A DNA stretch of 64,000 bases from Triatoma infestans (GCA_011037195.1 JAAEAF010002511.1:100490-164489); one strand, 5' to 3'; numbered from the stretch's first letter, positions 1-10,199 are shown. Numbers and translations: made by a program. Notes: generated by a model from the sequence alone, not told the origin.

Positions 1-880
1 GATAATAAGGTCAACTGCATTTAGGTTCATTGAAACAATTTCCTTTCATCTTAATTTTTTTTGTTAATATGGCACGCTTTATTATTAAAATAAATTCCCA
101 AGATGGTTTTTAAGGACATTATTGATTTTAAAAATTTCGTCACAATATGTCTCATCATGCGTGGGTAAGTATAAAATTTCTTATTGTGCCAAAGAAAACA
201 ATATATATTTTACTAAATTAATGTAATAATCGTTTGAGGGGTAAAAGAATGACGAAAGGTGAAAGAATGATAATAGATTTAATTGGTCAAACGTTATCGG
301 CCAAACTATTTAGTAAACACTGTCTGTGTTGACTGACACACTGCCTTGTCGATCTTTCTTACTAAGAAAAACAAAATAACAGTTTTCTTACTTAATAAAA
401 TTAAGACACTTTAAACACTTTCAAGTTTTAAAGTTTAATGAAAGAATCTAGGTTAAATACTACAACAATTAAATCAATTTTTGTATATTAATATCTGCTT
501 TATCTAATTTCTATTGTAATAATGAAATATCAGAGCCAATGAATGACTAGTAAGGCCATATTATATACGACGATGAATTTTTTAATTTTTAAAATATTTT
601 ATTAATTTCTTTAAGAAACTTGATTCCTGCAATTTACATCAATAACACTGTTATTCCTCTAAAGAAAAAGTACTAAATCTTGTGTTTGTCAAAGACAATT
701 GAATTAACTTTATTCCAATACTTGTCAGAAACCATAGCTCAACTGGAGAAAGAAGAGAGAGACCATAAAACAAGATGATCCAAAATATCTCTAATAAAAT
801 AACGAAAGAAAGAAGTAAGTTTTATTATTATTATTATTATTATTATGAATATTTATTAATTATTTTATTATTATTTTAAT
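1..880. other. AT-rich stretch, no gene recognised
   Basis: No conserved coding motif, tRNA-like box or terminal repeat is visible on either strand. It contains short A/T runs and ends in a TTA microsatellite. Confidence 0.5.
822..846. repeat. (TTA)n microsatellite
   Basis: About eight consecutive TTA units. Such tracts are often the tail of a LINE copy, but no LINE body is recognisable beside this one. Confidence 0.9.
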
Positions 881-1215
881 GGAATCCGAATCATTAAGAT
901 TCGTGGAATCCGAACACCCAAGGATCCCCCTACTCAAACCAAACTAGGGAGGCAGAATTCCATATAAATAGAGGCGAGCAAACCCCACAGAGAGCAGTAA
1001 TCGACACCAGTCAGTGTCGACTACATTCACGTACTTTATATTCTCAGCCAGTCTGTTTCTCTCTCTTAATTATTCCCTCGCTAACTTAATCTTAACATCA
1101 TACTACCAGTGTAAAATCCTCGCAGTTATTATATATTACTATTAATTACAACAGTGTTAAGCACATCTACAAGTTTATTTCTAAATCTCCCAAATTATCT
1201 GTAACTCTCTCCTTC
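880..1215 (+). repeat. LTR-like repeat with TATA box (copy a)
   Basis: This stretch is related to the two solo LTRs at 36390 and 43690. All three have a CTAG-rich block about 30 bp upstream of a TATA box (here CATATAAATAGAGGCG near 961-976), a CAGTGTAAA-type block, and then an ACAGTGTTAA-type block. The outer ends are not clear here, so the limits are approximate and no target duplication was found. It is probably a decayed LTR of the same or a sister family and not a host promoter. Confidence 0.45.
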
Positions 1216-1935
1216 CCAAATCTATCACATTCTTTTTTAATCTGTGAAGCTCCGATGAAGTTGTGACTGTCGTTAGAAACAAAGAAACTTAGCGGATTAT
1301 GAATGACTGACAATTTTAGTGGCCTTTTAGTGTATTTATATACATATGTATTCCATAAACGTTACGAAAAATATTGTTCGAAGTGGGCGATACGCGAACT
1401 CTTAAAACCGTTAAACAGAAAAATCAGAAAATGGTGCACTTTCACTAAAGTGCTACTGAAAATATTCATATCATCATAAAGTTTGTTATTGAAAACTCAT
1501 TTTTTTTTAAAAAAAAAGGGAATCATGTATGTTTTTGTTAAATAATCTAGTGTGAAACAGTCATACGACAATTAATTATTCCAATTAATAGAATTTGGAA
1601 CTTAATGGATTTTATCAGTTTTCAAGTATGATACAAAGGCACATTATCTTTTTTTTTTTTCTACCGCCACAGTAAATATTGAAATAAAGTCCTATAAGAT
1701 TCCATGAAGCCAAATAATATAGATTTGCATGAGAAAATAATCAAGCGGATTTGTTAGCAATCAATAAAAGATTGAAATAGTTTGCACAGGATTAATTATA
1801 AAAATGAGTGCAAATTGTTTTTTTTTAAGACAGACCGCCAGATTGCTCTGGATTTCCAAGAAAAACTTCGGATAATTACGCCTACTTTAAAAAGGCTATA
1901 AGAAAAAAAAAATTATAACTAAAAAGTGATAATGT
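1216..1935. other. AT-rich stretch, nothing recognised
   Basis: Several homopolymer A and T runs. No coding, tRNA-like or terminal-repeat signal was seen. Confidence 0.5.
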
Positions 1936-1939
1936 TCAT

Positions 1940-2400
1940 ATGACATTTGACTGGGTTAATGACCACGTGGGAATCCAAGGCGACGAGGAAGCCTACAGAA
2001 TAGACGCCACAGAAGATGAAAAAATTCTTAATATTGCCTATTGTATAGTACTCAAAACTACAATAAATAAAAAAAAACAATTATTATTAAATACAAGTTT
2101 AGTTAAATGGGAAAAACCTCTGGCATATAATTCATAAAAGAGTACGATAAACAAACAAAATATTTTCAAAAAAACAATTTATTGTCACAATGAAACCACT
2201 ATTACCACAGATATTATCAGGTCATGGACCAATCAGGCAATATCACTACCATTTCAATATAATAGATTCTCCGGCGTATTGTCCGTGTGCTCACAAACTC
2301 TACAATTGTGCAAGATTATTATCGTCTATTTTATACGATTGTTCTCCCACTGCTCTCAAGGTACAGGTATTAAATTAATATTGTCTATGGTTTGAAGAGA
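1940..2400 (+). pseudogene. LINE RNase H and C-terminal zinc-knuckle remnant
   Basis: The first part reads DWVNDHVGIQGDEEAYRID, which matches the WVPxHVGIxGNExAD block of the RNase H domain at the end of many insect LINE ORF2 proteins. After an interruption a second frame (2190-2378) reads PQILSGHGPIRQYHYHFNII and then a cysteine-containing segment. This matches the TGHG…YL.RF…C.C module that follows RNase H, and it resembles the copy at 4450-4980 on the other strand. Stops and frame changes show it is dead. The R1/I-like assignment is by motif only. Confidence 0.6.
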
Positions 2401-2789
2401 AAAACCAATGGCCCCTCAATGAAGATCTTGGAAGATAAAGGACTTATCTATAAGTTTCACTGAATTCACCGTTCAGTCTAAGCACCATAAAATAACTAGA
2501 TGATTTTGTTTGTTTGTTTGGTTGTTTTGTTTTTATTGGAATATGTTCGCCATACTATTTAATTAAATAATTACGTGTATTGTCTTCAAATATTATCAGA
2601 TGTAATTTTTATTAAAGGAACATGTAGATAAAGTATCACTTGGTAGAGGTACTACCAAGCTAAAAAAAGAATTTAATTTAATGAACAAATATTCTTCATT
2701 CTTCAAATTGAAACGTTTATTTAGTTTATTTGGGCTAGCCATAAAACAAGGTGGTAGGAGTTAAGCTTTCATACCTAAGCTATGTATCT
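2401..2789. other. Short AT-rich spacer
   Basis: No recognisable element. There is a short TTTG-rich run near 2505-2530. Confidence 0.4.
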
Positions 2790-3079
2790 ATCTATACAAC
2801 AAGAATTCCAAGTTTAAAGAAAATCGTAATAACCGCTTTTGAGAAAATTTCGCAAAAACTTATTCTGTAAAATAGCACTTCCAATTAACCAATTTTATTT
2901 AAATTTGGAATTTCATTAATGCTTCCAATATATTGTGTAGGTGGTAAACTCTTAGTAAAATACCCATTGAATTGATATTTTACAGGAAAGCATAACGCTA
3001 ATTTTCCTTCAGAATCTTCCCGAGACAATTTTTCAAAGAAAGCATTTATGAGTGAACAAAATTTGGAGGAGCTGATTGC

Positions 3080-3400
3080 CTAAAGTATATGTATATTTAG
3101 AAACTTAAACCATGTGCTTATCATCCCAAAATAAATTCCAATTCTCTGATACAATAATTCTCATGCTTGTCCCGTCCATCACGTATTCGCCCTCTTTCAT
3201 CTACCTCTGACCTACAGAGCACGGACCTCCCATCTCCTCCAACATCCCGTCCACACCACTGATGCCTTGGCCATCCTCTTCTCCTTCCTCCCGTCGGGGA
3301 TTCGATCTTAAACCTTATTACGCCATTTCATTCGGGTTTAATTCTGACCGCATTAGGTCAATTTCAAGGAAACCGCGAAAAACCGAACAACCCATTCAAT
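3080..3400 (+). repeat. Partner copy of the 6.5 kb hammerhead repeat, ribozyme part missing
   Basis: The start (GTATATGT…TTAGAAACTTAAACCA) matches 6539-6575. The second half (CACGTATTCGCCCTCT…CATCTCCTCCAACATCCCGTC…GGGGATTCGATCTTAAACC) matches 6780-6920. The intervening hammerhead-like block of the 6.5 kb copy is absent or replaced. It lies between two parts of a family A copy, so it is an insertion. Confidence 0.65.
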
Positions 3401-3457
3401 AATAAAATCGCACTTCCAATAGATGGATTTTGACGAAAACTTCTGTCCTTGATGTTA

Positions 3458-4011
3458 TTTTATTTTATTTTTTTTTTTTGGCAATGAACCTGTTGGCTAT
3501 TATGCCGTATGACTCGATAATCAGAAACAACTAGACATCACAGACAATAAGTAGCTTAACGCAATGACTATTTAATAACGCAATGAATAATGAATGAATA
3601 ATATAAGAAGAACCAGGCTTCAATAGCACTGATATACAATTGCAACGATCTAACAACAATCAATAATAACAATCAAAATTATAAAACTATATTCCGTCAT
3701 ATAAGCGGATATCTTTTAGGTACTGTACTAATCTATTAATGTTGTTGAGATCATTACCGAGAGCTTCCTGTATTCTATTTGGAATAGAGTTTAATAATCT
3801 CCATCTATTGTATAAAGGACAGTCAAGGGGCAGTAAAACATATACTTTTATAACAGGTGTTACATCTAGGGGCCACTTTTCTACTCATCAGGTATCCGTG
3901 AGTTACGCGGGTATGACCAATTCTCAGTCAAGCTATCACCACTTCTTCCCTCCTGTTACCTCTGTAAGAGGTATCCCAGGGTACTGCAATCCCCTTAATC
4001 GCAGATGTTAA
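3458..4011 (-). mobile_element. 5'-truncated LINE insertion with 11-bp target duplication
   Basis: An exact 11-bp direct repeat, CCTTGATGTTA, lies at 3447-3457 and 4012-4022. The inside of the left repeat begins with a T-rich run (3458-3479), which is the poly(A) tail of a minus-strand element. The body encodes a LINE C-terminus on the minus strand. Target duplication, tail and 5' truncation are the classic marks of target-primed reverse transcription. The insertion sits inside a family A repeat. Confidence 0.85.
3687..4010 (-). pseudogene. LINE ORF2 C-terminus (RNase H tail and zinc knuckle)
   Basis: Read on the minus strand in two frames. The upstream part gives VVIA*LRIGHT-like sequence followed by THGYLMSRKVAPRCNTCY, which is the RIGHTxLTHGYLM…P.C..C module after RNase H in insect Jockey-type elements. 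The downstream part gives PLYNRWRLLNSIPNRIQEAL and a final LVQYLKDIRLYDGI before a stop at 3687-3689. A frameshift and internal stops show it is inactive. The 90-codon plus-strand frame over the same bases is an antisense shadow. Confidence 0.7.
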
Positions 4012-4176
4012 CCTTGATGTTAGTGGTGTTACTTAAACGGTCATCAATATCAAATTTGAGCTTCCTGTAATTTTTTCGTTTTTGCGATTTTTTGTTAAAA
4101 CACACACACACACGCACAGACTATTCGCTAAAAACAGTTTTTTCTTACTCACGCAAACTTCAAAACATGCATTTCC

Positions 4177-5051
4177 TGTTTTCCCCTCCCCCAATTATAG
4201 TATCCCTACCATGAGAGAGTTTATTATAAATTATTCTACATGCTCCCCATAAAGATATAATACATGTAATTTTATTACAATTAATAACTATATTGTGTTT
4301 GTTGAATTCATAAATTTAGAAGCGTAATATATAGAAGAGGATAAAATGTAAATTGATTGTTTGTTTTTTGAATTTTTTTTAACAAATTTAACCTATTTTA
4401 TAAAATTTGAAAATCCCACTTTTTTTTAAAAAAAAACATTGAGAATTTATCAATGAATTTCTTCTGTAACAGGATTTGTTCTGAAAGTGGCCATTTATGT
4501 CCCGTTGTCAGGATGTAACTTATGAAAGGTGCCTTGGTATCTTTCCAGCATTGAACAGTGATATAAGTGTGTAAAATCTTGAACTCCTTCATTGCAAAGG
4601 CATATTGGAGACTCTATTATATTACACGTATTTAAATATTGTCAGCATAGGCCATGTCCTGACAATATCTGAGTCAGTCGATAGTCCATTTCTAATTCTA
4701 TTTTCCTTCTTATCTTTAATGTCAGAAAAGAATTTTTCTTTGTTGTTCTCCCTTTTTTCAGTTTGTTGCCATCTCATTTCCCAATCAATTTCACTTACGG
4801 CCTTCAATATACTTTTGAAATAAGTTTTTGGATATTTAGTGTAATAATCCAGACTTGTATCTTGCGCCGCTCTTATTGGTAGATGATCTACTTCTTCATT
4901 CTTTATATGTCCTGCGTGTGCTTTGATACACTCTATGTTAACTATCTGGCCATCTTTTTTTCTACTTGAATGGTCCAATCGCGAATGTCTTCTATGAATG
5001 GTGAGTGTATTCTTGACTATCTGTGAAAAAATAATTATATTTGGAATTATT
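4177..5051 (-). mobile_element. 5'-truncated LINE inserted in family A
   Basis: A near-perfect 10-bp direct repeat flanks this interval: ATGCATTTCC at 4167-4176 and ATGTATTTCC at 5052-5061. The family A sequence continues across the joined flanks, which supports a clean insertion. The body carries an RNase H and zinc-knuckle remnant on the minus strand. No clear poly(A) tail is seen at the left edge, so the exact 3' boundary is less certain than for the neighbouring insertion. Confidence 0.65.
4450..4980 (-). pseudogene. LINE RNase H plus C-terminal zinc-knuckle remnant
   Basis: The first frame (from about 4978) reads VNIECIKAHAGHIKNEEVD, matching the IKAHVGIxGNExAD RNase H block. The spacer includes YPKTYFKSIL and W-rich sequence. 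After a frameshift near 4670 it continues RLTQILSGHGLC then NIIESPICLCNEGVQDFTHL and YHCSMLERY, which is the SGHG…C.C…H…C module, ending at a stop at 4450-4452. It shares the QILSGHG and FNII/NIIESP signature with the 2.2 kb plus-strand remnant, so the two probably belong to one LINE family. One frameshift and one internal stop. Confidence 0.75.
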
Positions 5052-5140
5052 ATGTATTTCCGGTCGAAAACTCAATTTCAAAAAAAAAATTGACGCGATC
5101 ACAATACTTCCCACTCACTAGGAGTTAGAGAAAGTAAAAA

Positions 5141-6534
5141 AAGTAGTTCAAATAAAGAAATGACTCTTTACTGGTTAATTAGTTTTTGCTTTCGAGAATA
5201 TAAAATTGTTTTTTTTTTTTTTTTAATATTTAAGAAGAAACAGCGTAAATAAAATAATTGATAACTAAATAAGAGGCCAGTTTTGTAAATTTAATTAAAT
5301 ATTTAATTATACTATTCCTCTCTCTCTCTTGTTGAATTAAACTGGAAATAATTATCATTTTCCATACAGATCTCAACACAATTCCAGTAAATGTAACGAT
5401 TTTTTCTTCATATATTTAATATTAAATTCAATTTCTATTCAAGCCATACAATATTGAATAAAAGATAATTAGTAATTATATAATTTGCATATAAAATTAC
5501 AATGTTAATATTAATTAGAAATTCTATATTAATAAAGTATATTAAATATTTATTAAATTTAGTGAATTTTGCTGTAATATGATCAGCAGAAAACCAGAGT
5601 AACTTTTCCTATAATTAAGCGATTTTATAGAAAGCAAGTTATTATTTCCAAATCCCTAATTAATAACATATAATTCATATGGGGATATTGATTCCCTTTT
5701 AATATTAATGACCATCAATATATTGATATTATTCACTTTTTTTCTCTATTCTGTTTGAAATAAATATGATAAATTTGTTTATAATTACTTTATAACGTAG
5801 TTTTATTATAAGTAGCCGTATTAATTCCATTAAGTAAAAAAAAATAAATCACAACATTCGACCGGAGTTTTCCTAATAAAATTTTTCTAATTCAATTTGA
5901 TAAACTTTATTTAAACTTGCAATTATTAATACAAATTTAACATCATAAAATACTTGGATTAATGAAGCATAAAGCAAATAAAAATGGTACTTTATAAGGG
6001 ATATCTAACGTTATAAGGCTCCGGTCAAGTTTAAAGTGAAAAAGCTATCATATTATCCGTATAAAGATTTACACTATAATATAAATAAAAAATTATAAAA
6101 GCAAAATAAAAATTAAAATAGTTTATAATTATTTGTAAATAAATTTTACATTATTAATTCGATATATTTTGTAAAAGAGATTTCTCAAATTTATATGATT
6201 CAGTCCTCAAGAATCATTCAGCCTAATCTGTTTTTTAGTAGGCCTTTAATTATTGCTAATGTCGTTAAATATGCAGAGCTAGTGTACAGACAGTATGTCT
6301 ATCATAATATTCAATGAGACCTAGAATATAGTGCGGCTTCCTACCTTGCCCGTGCGGGCATAGTCTACGATTTATTGTAGAAGTGTGATGAATATAGTAG
6401 GTGGCGGGGGGCAAGATTAGGTCAGTAGTAGCCCACTGGATGTATAACTTGCAGAAAGTCCCGGGTACGTAATCCTTCAGTGCTGACCATAGATTTTCTC
6501 TACCTAAGAGCCACTACAGAACCTTCCAGAATTA
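5141..6534. other. AT-rich stretch, no gene recognised
   Basis: Mostly A/T with a CT run near 5318-5330. A slightly more GC-balanced block lies at 6290-6510 (it includes a GTGGCGGGGGGCAAG segment). It may be another repeat, but nothing else in the window matches it convincingly. Confidence 0.4.
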
Positions 6535-6965
6535 CCCAGTATATGTATATGTATATTAGAAACTTGAACCAACATTGAATTAGGATATATCTTGTACTTA
6601 CACTCCTAGTGACTCCTAGTGTATCAACTGTATTTGCTCTGTGCAAGTCTATGTTATTACCTGTTTGACAGGAACACCTGATGATGGGCAAACGCCGGAA
6701 ACCGGTCGATGACCACAAAAAGAAGCAGGCTATCACGAAAAACGTCTCTGATCCATCAATCACGTTTGCCCCGTCAATCACGCATTCGCCCTCTGTGGTC
6801 AAGCACCACTTTTCATTTACCTCTGTCCCTCAGAGCACGACCCGCCATCTCCTCCAACATTCCGTCACATCACTGTTGCCTTAGCCGTCCTCTTCTCCTT
6901 CGGGGATTCGATCTAAAACCTTACTAGGCCACTTCATTCACTTAACGTGACCGAACTAGTTCAAT
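6535..6965 (+). mobile_element. Hammerhead-bearing dispersed repeat
   Basis: It has three parts. There is a leader (TTTGCTCTGTGCAAGTCTATG near 6630-6652) shared with the 31.8 kb copy. A hammerhead-like core lies at 6674-6712. A tail (ACCACAAAAAGAAGCAGGCT, ATCACGAAAAACGTCTCTGAT) is shared with copies at 18.1, 24.5 and 31.7 kb. The last third (CACGCATTCGCCCTC to TTCGATCTAAAACC) is shared with 3170-3320. No reverse transcriptase or GIY-YIG motif is encoded. Hammerheads are known in the terminal repeats of Penelope-like elements and in retrozymes; calling this one of those is an inference. Confidence 0.65.
6674..6712 (+). ncRNA. Hammerhead ribozyme-like motif, type 1 (best-kept core)
   Basis: The conserved box CTGATGA is at 6678-6684. 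Stem II is GGGC-AAAC-GCCG (6686-6697) with one mismatch. The GAAA box is at 6698-6701, followed by the self-complementary ACCGGT (6701-6706) that can form a minimal stem III, then C6707 as the cleavage-site nucleotide of a GUC triplet. The downstream GATG could form stem I with an upstream CATC. Copies at 18.2 kb keep CATC, but here it reads CAC, so stem I is weak in this copy. Core bases are intact. Self-cleavage is untested. Confidence 0.6.
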
Positions 6966-6974
6966 TTCCTCTTT

Positions 6975-7300
6975 ATTTGGCTATCATCCTTGACTATTTC
7001 CGTTTCCACTATTGTCGGCACAATCTTCAATGTGTTCCTTCTTGTCTCACGGATGGACCTACGCCAGAAAACCATATCAACCGTTTTTAATGTTTTTCTT
7101 AACTTTCATGATACGGTCCACGTTTGTGCCGCATAAAAGTGGATTCCTTCAATGACACATTAAAAAATAATTCACTTCTTATTTTCTACTCAAGGCACAT
7201 TCTTGTGGCCTTCCTTGCTTTCCCAATCCATCTCTGTATTTGCAACTCCGATCCTCCATCCCTATCCCAACATTGATCCCAGATATTACAAGTCCCTATT
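6975..7300 (-). pseudogene. LINE reverse transcriptase C-terminal fragment
   Basis: The minus strand reads GIHFYAAQTWTV, then KTLKTVDMVFWRRSIRETRR, then TIVETEIVKDDSQIK. These match the segment after the RT palm in RTE/Jockey-like insect elements (YG.ETWT…L.TVEMDFWRRSAR.SR…I…). A stop lies between the first two blocks. Only the part beyond the catalytic domain is present. Confidence 0.6.
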
Positions 7301-7379
7301 ATCCCTAATTCACAAATTATCTTTAAACTTGCAATGCTTTTTAAAATGTTTAGCTAGCAGTAGAAATAAATAAAGGTCT

Positions 7380-8065
7380 TTGAATTATGCTTGTTTACAT
7401 GAACATGACTACATTGAATTGCAGCGCCCACTATCTCTACCCCTTGGCAAATCTTGTAACAATAGTTTAAATTTAAGCCCAACACATAGATCCCCTAAAA
7501 CTTTAAAACAATTTTTTCTGAAAAAAAAAAATGTATCAAGAAACAGTGTAGTTTTATATGTACGCAATTAGTATTTCAAGTTTAAAGAAAATTTATTGGT
7601 CCGTTTACGAGAAAATTACAATAAGCTCAGAAAAAAACCTATTCTGCAAAGTCACACAATTCTGATTAACCGATTTTTTTTTCAAATTTGGAATTATAGG
7701 AATGCTTTTAATGTACCTTCAATCCTGTGCCTGCACACATTGTACTACTAAGGTGGCACTTCAGACAAAAGTTTGATGTTGCAGCTTTCCCAAATACCAT
7801 AAAAATACAAGTTTCCCGGAAAACTTGGTTCACATTATGTCTATAGATAGCATTAAAAGTTTATAGAAAATCGTTGGAGCTATTTTTTTGTTGAAAAAAT
7901 TGTGAAAAACTGAAATAAACATTCAGTTTAAATCGCACTTCCATTTGGTGTTTTTTTTGTTTTATGTGAATTGAAACTTCATGTCAAATGTATGGCGATG
8001 TTTTTCGTATTGAAGAGACTTCAAAACAGCTCCTGATGATGTAAAACTAATTTCGAAAATTTGAG
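7380..8065 (+). repeat. Family A repeat copy
   Basis: It carries two internal AAGAAAAT-type units. TTCAAGTTTAAAGAAAAT (from 7576) leads to a CGATTTTTTTTTCAAATTTGG block near 7671-7691, and AGAAAATCGTTGGAGC near 7865 leads to an AAATCGCACTTCCATTTGG block near 7932-7950. The 3' part retains CTAATTTCGAAAATTTG (8047-8063). The left part resembles the start of the 10.2 kb copy (GCAGCGCCC…ACAAT). No coding potential. Confidence 0.65.
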
Positions 8066-9029
8066 GAAAAAGCGCACAAAAAAAAGAAAAAGAATAAAAA
8101 TATTAGAAACACATAACAAAAGCCAAAGCAAAGAATGGTGATTACTTTGTTTGGGGTGTGAATAATTTTCTGGCCAGAATAATTATCAAAAGAAAAACTC
8201 ATTAAGGAATTTAGTAATGTAGTAGGTAAAACGTAAATTAATTGCACAGAGGGAATGGATTTTATAATATAAATATAAAATATAAAAAGGCATACACATA
8301 ATTAAGGTGAAAAAACAAACAAAAATAGTTGTGAATTTGTACATTTGTATGTGTTTTGTTATAAAATATTCACATTTGTGGTATTATAAGTTACATAGGC
8401 GGGGAGAATGTTGGTTAATATTGTGCGCCAACATAAAACCCAGAGTGCAGTAGTAGACTTTGCGGATGCACTTTATCCCCACTTCTATACCATTGCATTC
8501 TCATATAAATGTGCAGAGAGCAGAGCAGTAGCGGTAGTAGCATGCTATTAGCGGTCTTGCATAATGACACATCCTCACCTCTTTCGGACCCCTTTTGTAT
8601 TCAAGGCCCTGGCGGCCATGGTAGGGGGAATGGCAATGGAAGTATAATCCTACCAGCCCCTGTATGGTGTAAAGAGAGAAAGGGTTAGTGAGCATCTTAA
8701 CATCATGGAACAAAGAAGGTATGTTGTGAAAGAAAGAGATAGAGCCGTCTAAAGAAAGAGCATGATGATGAAGTGGAGAGAAGGTGTATAAAAAAACATG
8801 ATGGTTGCCCGGCCAATAGCAGTGGATATTAGTAGGCATATGAAGGTGTAGCATTACATTCATGTCAAAATATTTGCATGGAACATAATATGAGACGGTG
8901 ACAGCAGGTGTCAAACACCCTTAAATTTTTATCTTAGATTCCATCTTGGTACCTTTATCAACACCAAATAACTATCAAATGTTTTCACACGTGATATTTA
9001 ATTCCACTTTACAATATTTTATTTTTTCT
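8066..9029. other. No gene recognised; one unassigned 137-codon open frame
   Basis: A minus-strand frame at 8501-8914 (137 codons) lies in a more GC-balanced block. It is rich in H, Y and C, shows no domain, signal peptide or LINE motif that I know, and lacks coding-like composition. It could be a chance frame in an unrecognised repeat (8400-8930). Confidence 0.35.
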
Positions 9030-9165
9030 ATGTTTATGAATTTAATAATTAATTATTCCTTAAATAAAATTTGTAAATTCTACAAGTTTTGTTTAGGACA
9101 TTTTTTGTCAAAATTTCAATATTTAACGAAAAATAAAAATATTTCCCATAAGTATAAATGCTAAT
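9030..9165 (+). repeat. Short dispersed repeat, pair with 11910-12052
   Basis: It shares, with small gaps, GATGAATTTAA/ATGAATTTAATAAT, AAATAAAATTTGTAAA, TCAGGACATTTT/TTTAGGACATTTT, and CATAAGTATAAATGC with the second copy in the same order and orientation. No coding content or known class. Confidence 0.55.
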
Positions 9166-9187
9166 TAAGTTATTTACTAAATCTAAA

Positions 9188-9411
9188 GGGAAAGAATTAG
9201 CTCATTGGTAGCGCGCTGGACTAGCAACGTGGAGGTCCCGGGTTCGAGTCCAGCAATGCTGCCCTTAGATATTATCTTTCTGGAGGAGCCTCCAAAACTC
9301 ACTGTCCGGTGATGGACAGCGTTGCCTGTAACGAGAAAACACTGTCCGCAGGCCGACATGCACTGAGAAGGCTCCGGGAGCCAATGTCCACAGATGTTGG
9401 CGCGCCTTAAA
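9188..9411 (+). mobile_element. tRNA-derived SINE, full copy
   Basis: The head is tRNA-like. An A box, TAGCTCATTGG, lies at 9198-9208 and a B box, GGTTCGAGTCC, at 9241-9251, with a GCGCGCTGGACTAGCAACG anticodon-arm region. The body (GCCCTTAGAT…ACTGTCCGGTGATGGACAG…CACTGAGAAGGCTCCGG…GATGTTGGCGCGCC) is shared by all other copies. The A and B boxes form an internal RNA polymerase III promoter. It is not a tRNA gene, because the acceptor stem is not closed. Confidence 0.9.
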
Positions 9412-9883
9412 TATATTTATGTATATAAAAACTAAGAAACTATAACTTGTCTGAAGGGAAGAACAATTTTGGTTATCAATATAATTGAAATGCCATTTAA
9501 GAGGACGGATTTCTTCACACGAATGTACAGAAAATCGAGATTAAGCTATTAATGCAATTATTCTTATTAGGGGAGATGTTGGCAATTTGCTAATCTATTT
9601 ATTCTTTTAGGGAGAAGCAAACAAAGGCATCCTTAATAGATAATTGTTGTCATTTCGGGAGATCTAGGACTTGCTTTCTGGACGTGGATCTAATCAAAGC
9701 AGTCTTTCCAGGAATGGTAATATAATGGAATGGAATTGTAGAGTCGCAATAAATTCAAGATATCATGAAAAAGTATCAATCAACTAATGATTAACGGAGC
9801 GGCCATAGCATCAGCTTCTAGAACGTTGACAAAAAAAAAAAGACCTACCCATATGATTAATGAATCTTTCAATGATTTTATAA
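9412..9883. other. Spacer, nothing recognised
   Basis: The interval between two SINEs in the same orientation. No coding or repeat signal recognised. Confidence 0.4.
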
Positions 9884-10107
9884 GGAAGGAAATAGCTAAG
9901 TGGTTAGCATGCTGGACTCCCACGCGATGGTCCCAGGTTCGAGTCCAGCTGTGCTACCCTTAGATTTTTTTTCTTCCTAGGTGCCTCTACAGCTCACTGT
10001 CCGGTGATGGACAGTGTTGTCTGTAACGAGAGAACACTGCTTGGAGGCCGGCAGTGCAATGAGAAGGTCCGGGCGCCAATGACCATAGATGTTGACGCGC
10101 CTTAACG
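9884..10107 (+). mobile_element. tRNA-derived SINE, full copy
   Basis: Same family as the 9.2 kb copy. The head has TAGCTAAGTGGTTAGCATGC and B box GGTTCGAGTCC, and the body has TGTCCGGTGATGGACAG, GGAGGCCGGCAGTGCA and GATGTTGACGCGCC. The anticodon-arm region reads GACTCCCACGCGATGG instead of ACTAGCAACGYGGAGG, so this copy has diverged there. Confidence 0.88.
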
Positions 10108-10199
10108 TAGAAGAAAGAAATAAAAAAAAGATTTTATTAGTAGCTTCAGAAGAGTTTTCGATTTTTATATTGATAAAATATATACTTTGAACAAGTACA

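Larger units (their letters stand above)
2790..5140 (+). repeat. Family A repeat copy split by three insertions
   Basis: Family A landmarks occur here in order. TTTAAAGAAAATCGT starts near 2815, an ATAGCACTTCC and CCAATTTTATTTAAATTTGG block lies at 2871-2909, a CGCACTTCCAATAGATGG block lies near 3409, a TTCGTTTTTGCGA block lies near 4077, and the 3' end GATCACAATACTTCC followed by AGAGAAAGTA lies near 5096-5138. The intervals hold foreign DNA: a hammerhead-type repeat (3080-3400), a LINE with target duplication (3458-4011) and a second LINE (4177-5051). The nesting gives relative age: family A was in place first. Confidence 0.7.

Noticed and set aside
880..1215. Host promoter with TATA box
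   Set aside because: Related sequence with the same TATA context occurs in two solo LTRs, so a retroelement origin is more likely.
3739..4011. Plus-strand open frame of 90 codons
   Set aside because: The minus strand of the same interval encodes a recognisable LINE C-terminus with a target duplication, so the plus frame is a shadow.
9188..9260. Functional tRNA gene
   Set aside because: A and B boxes are good, but the acceptor arms do not close and the same SINE body follows in nine places.
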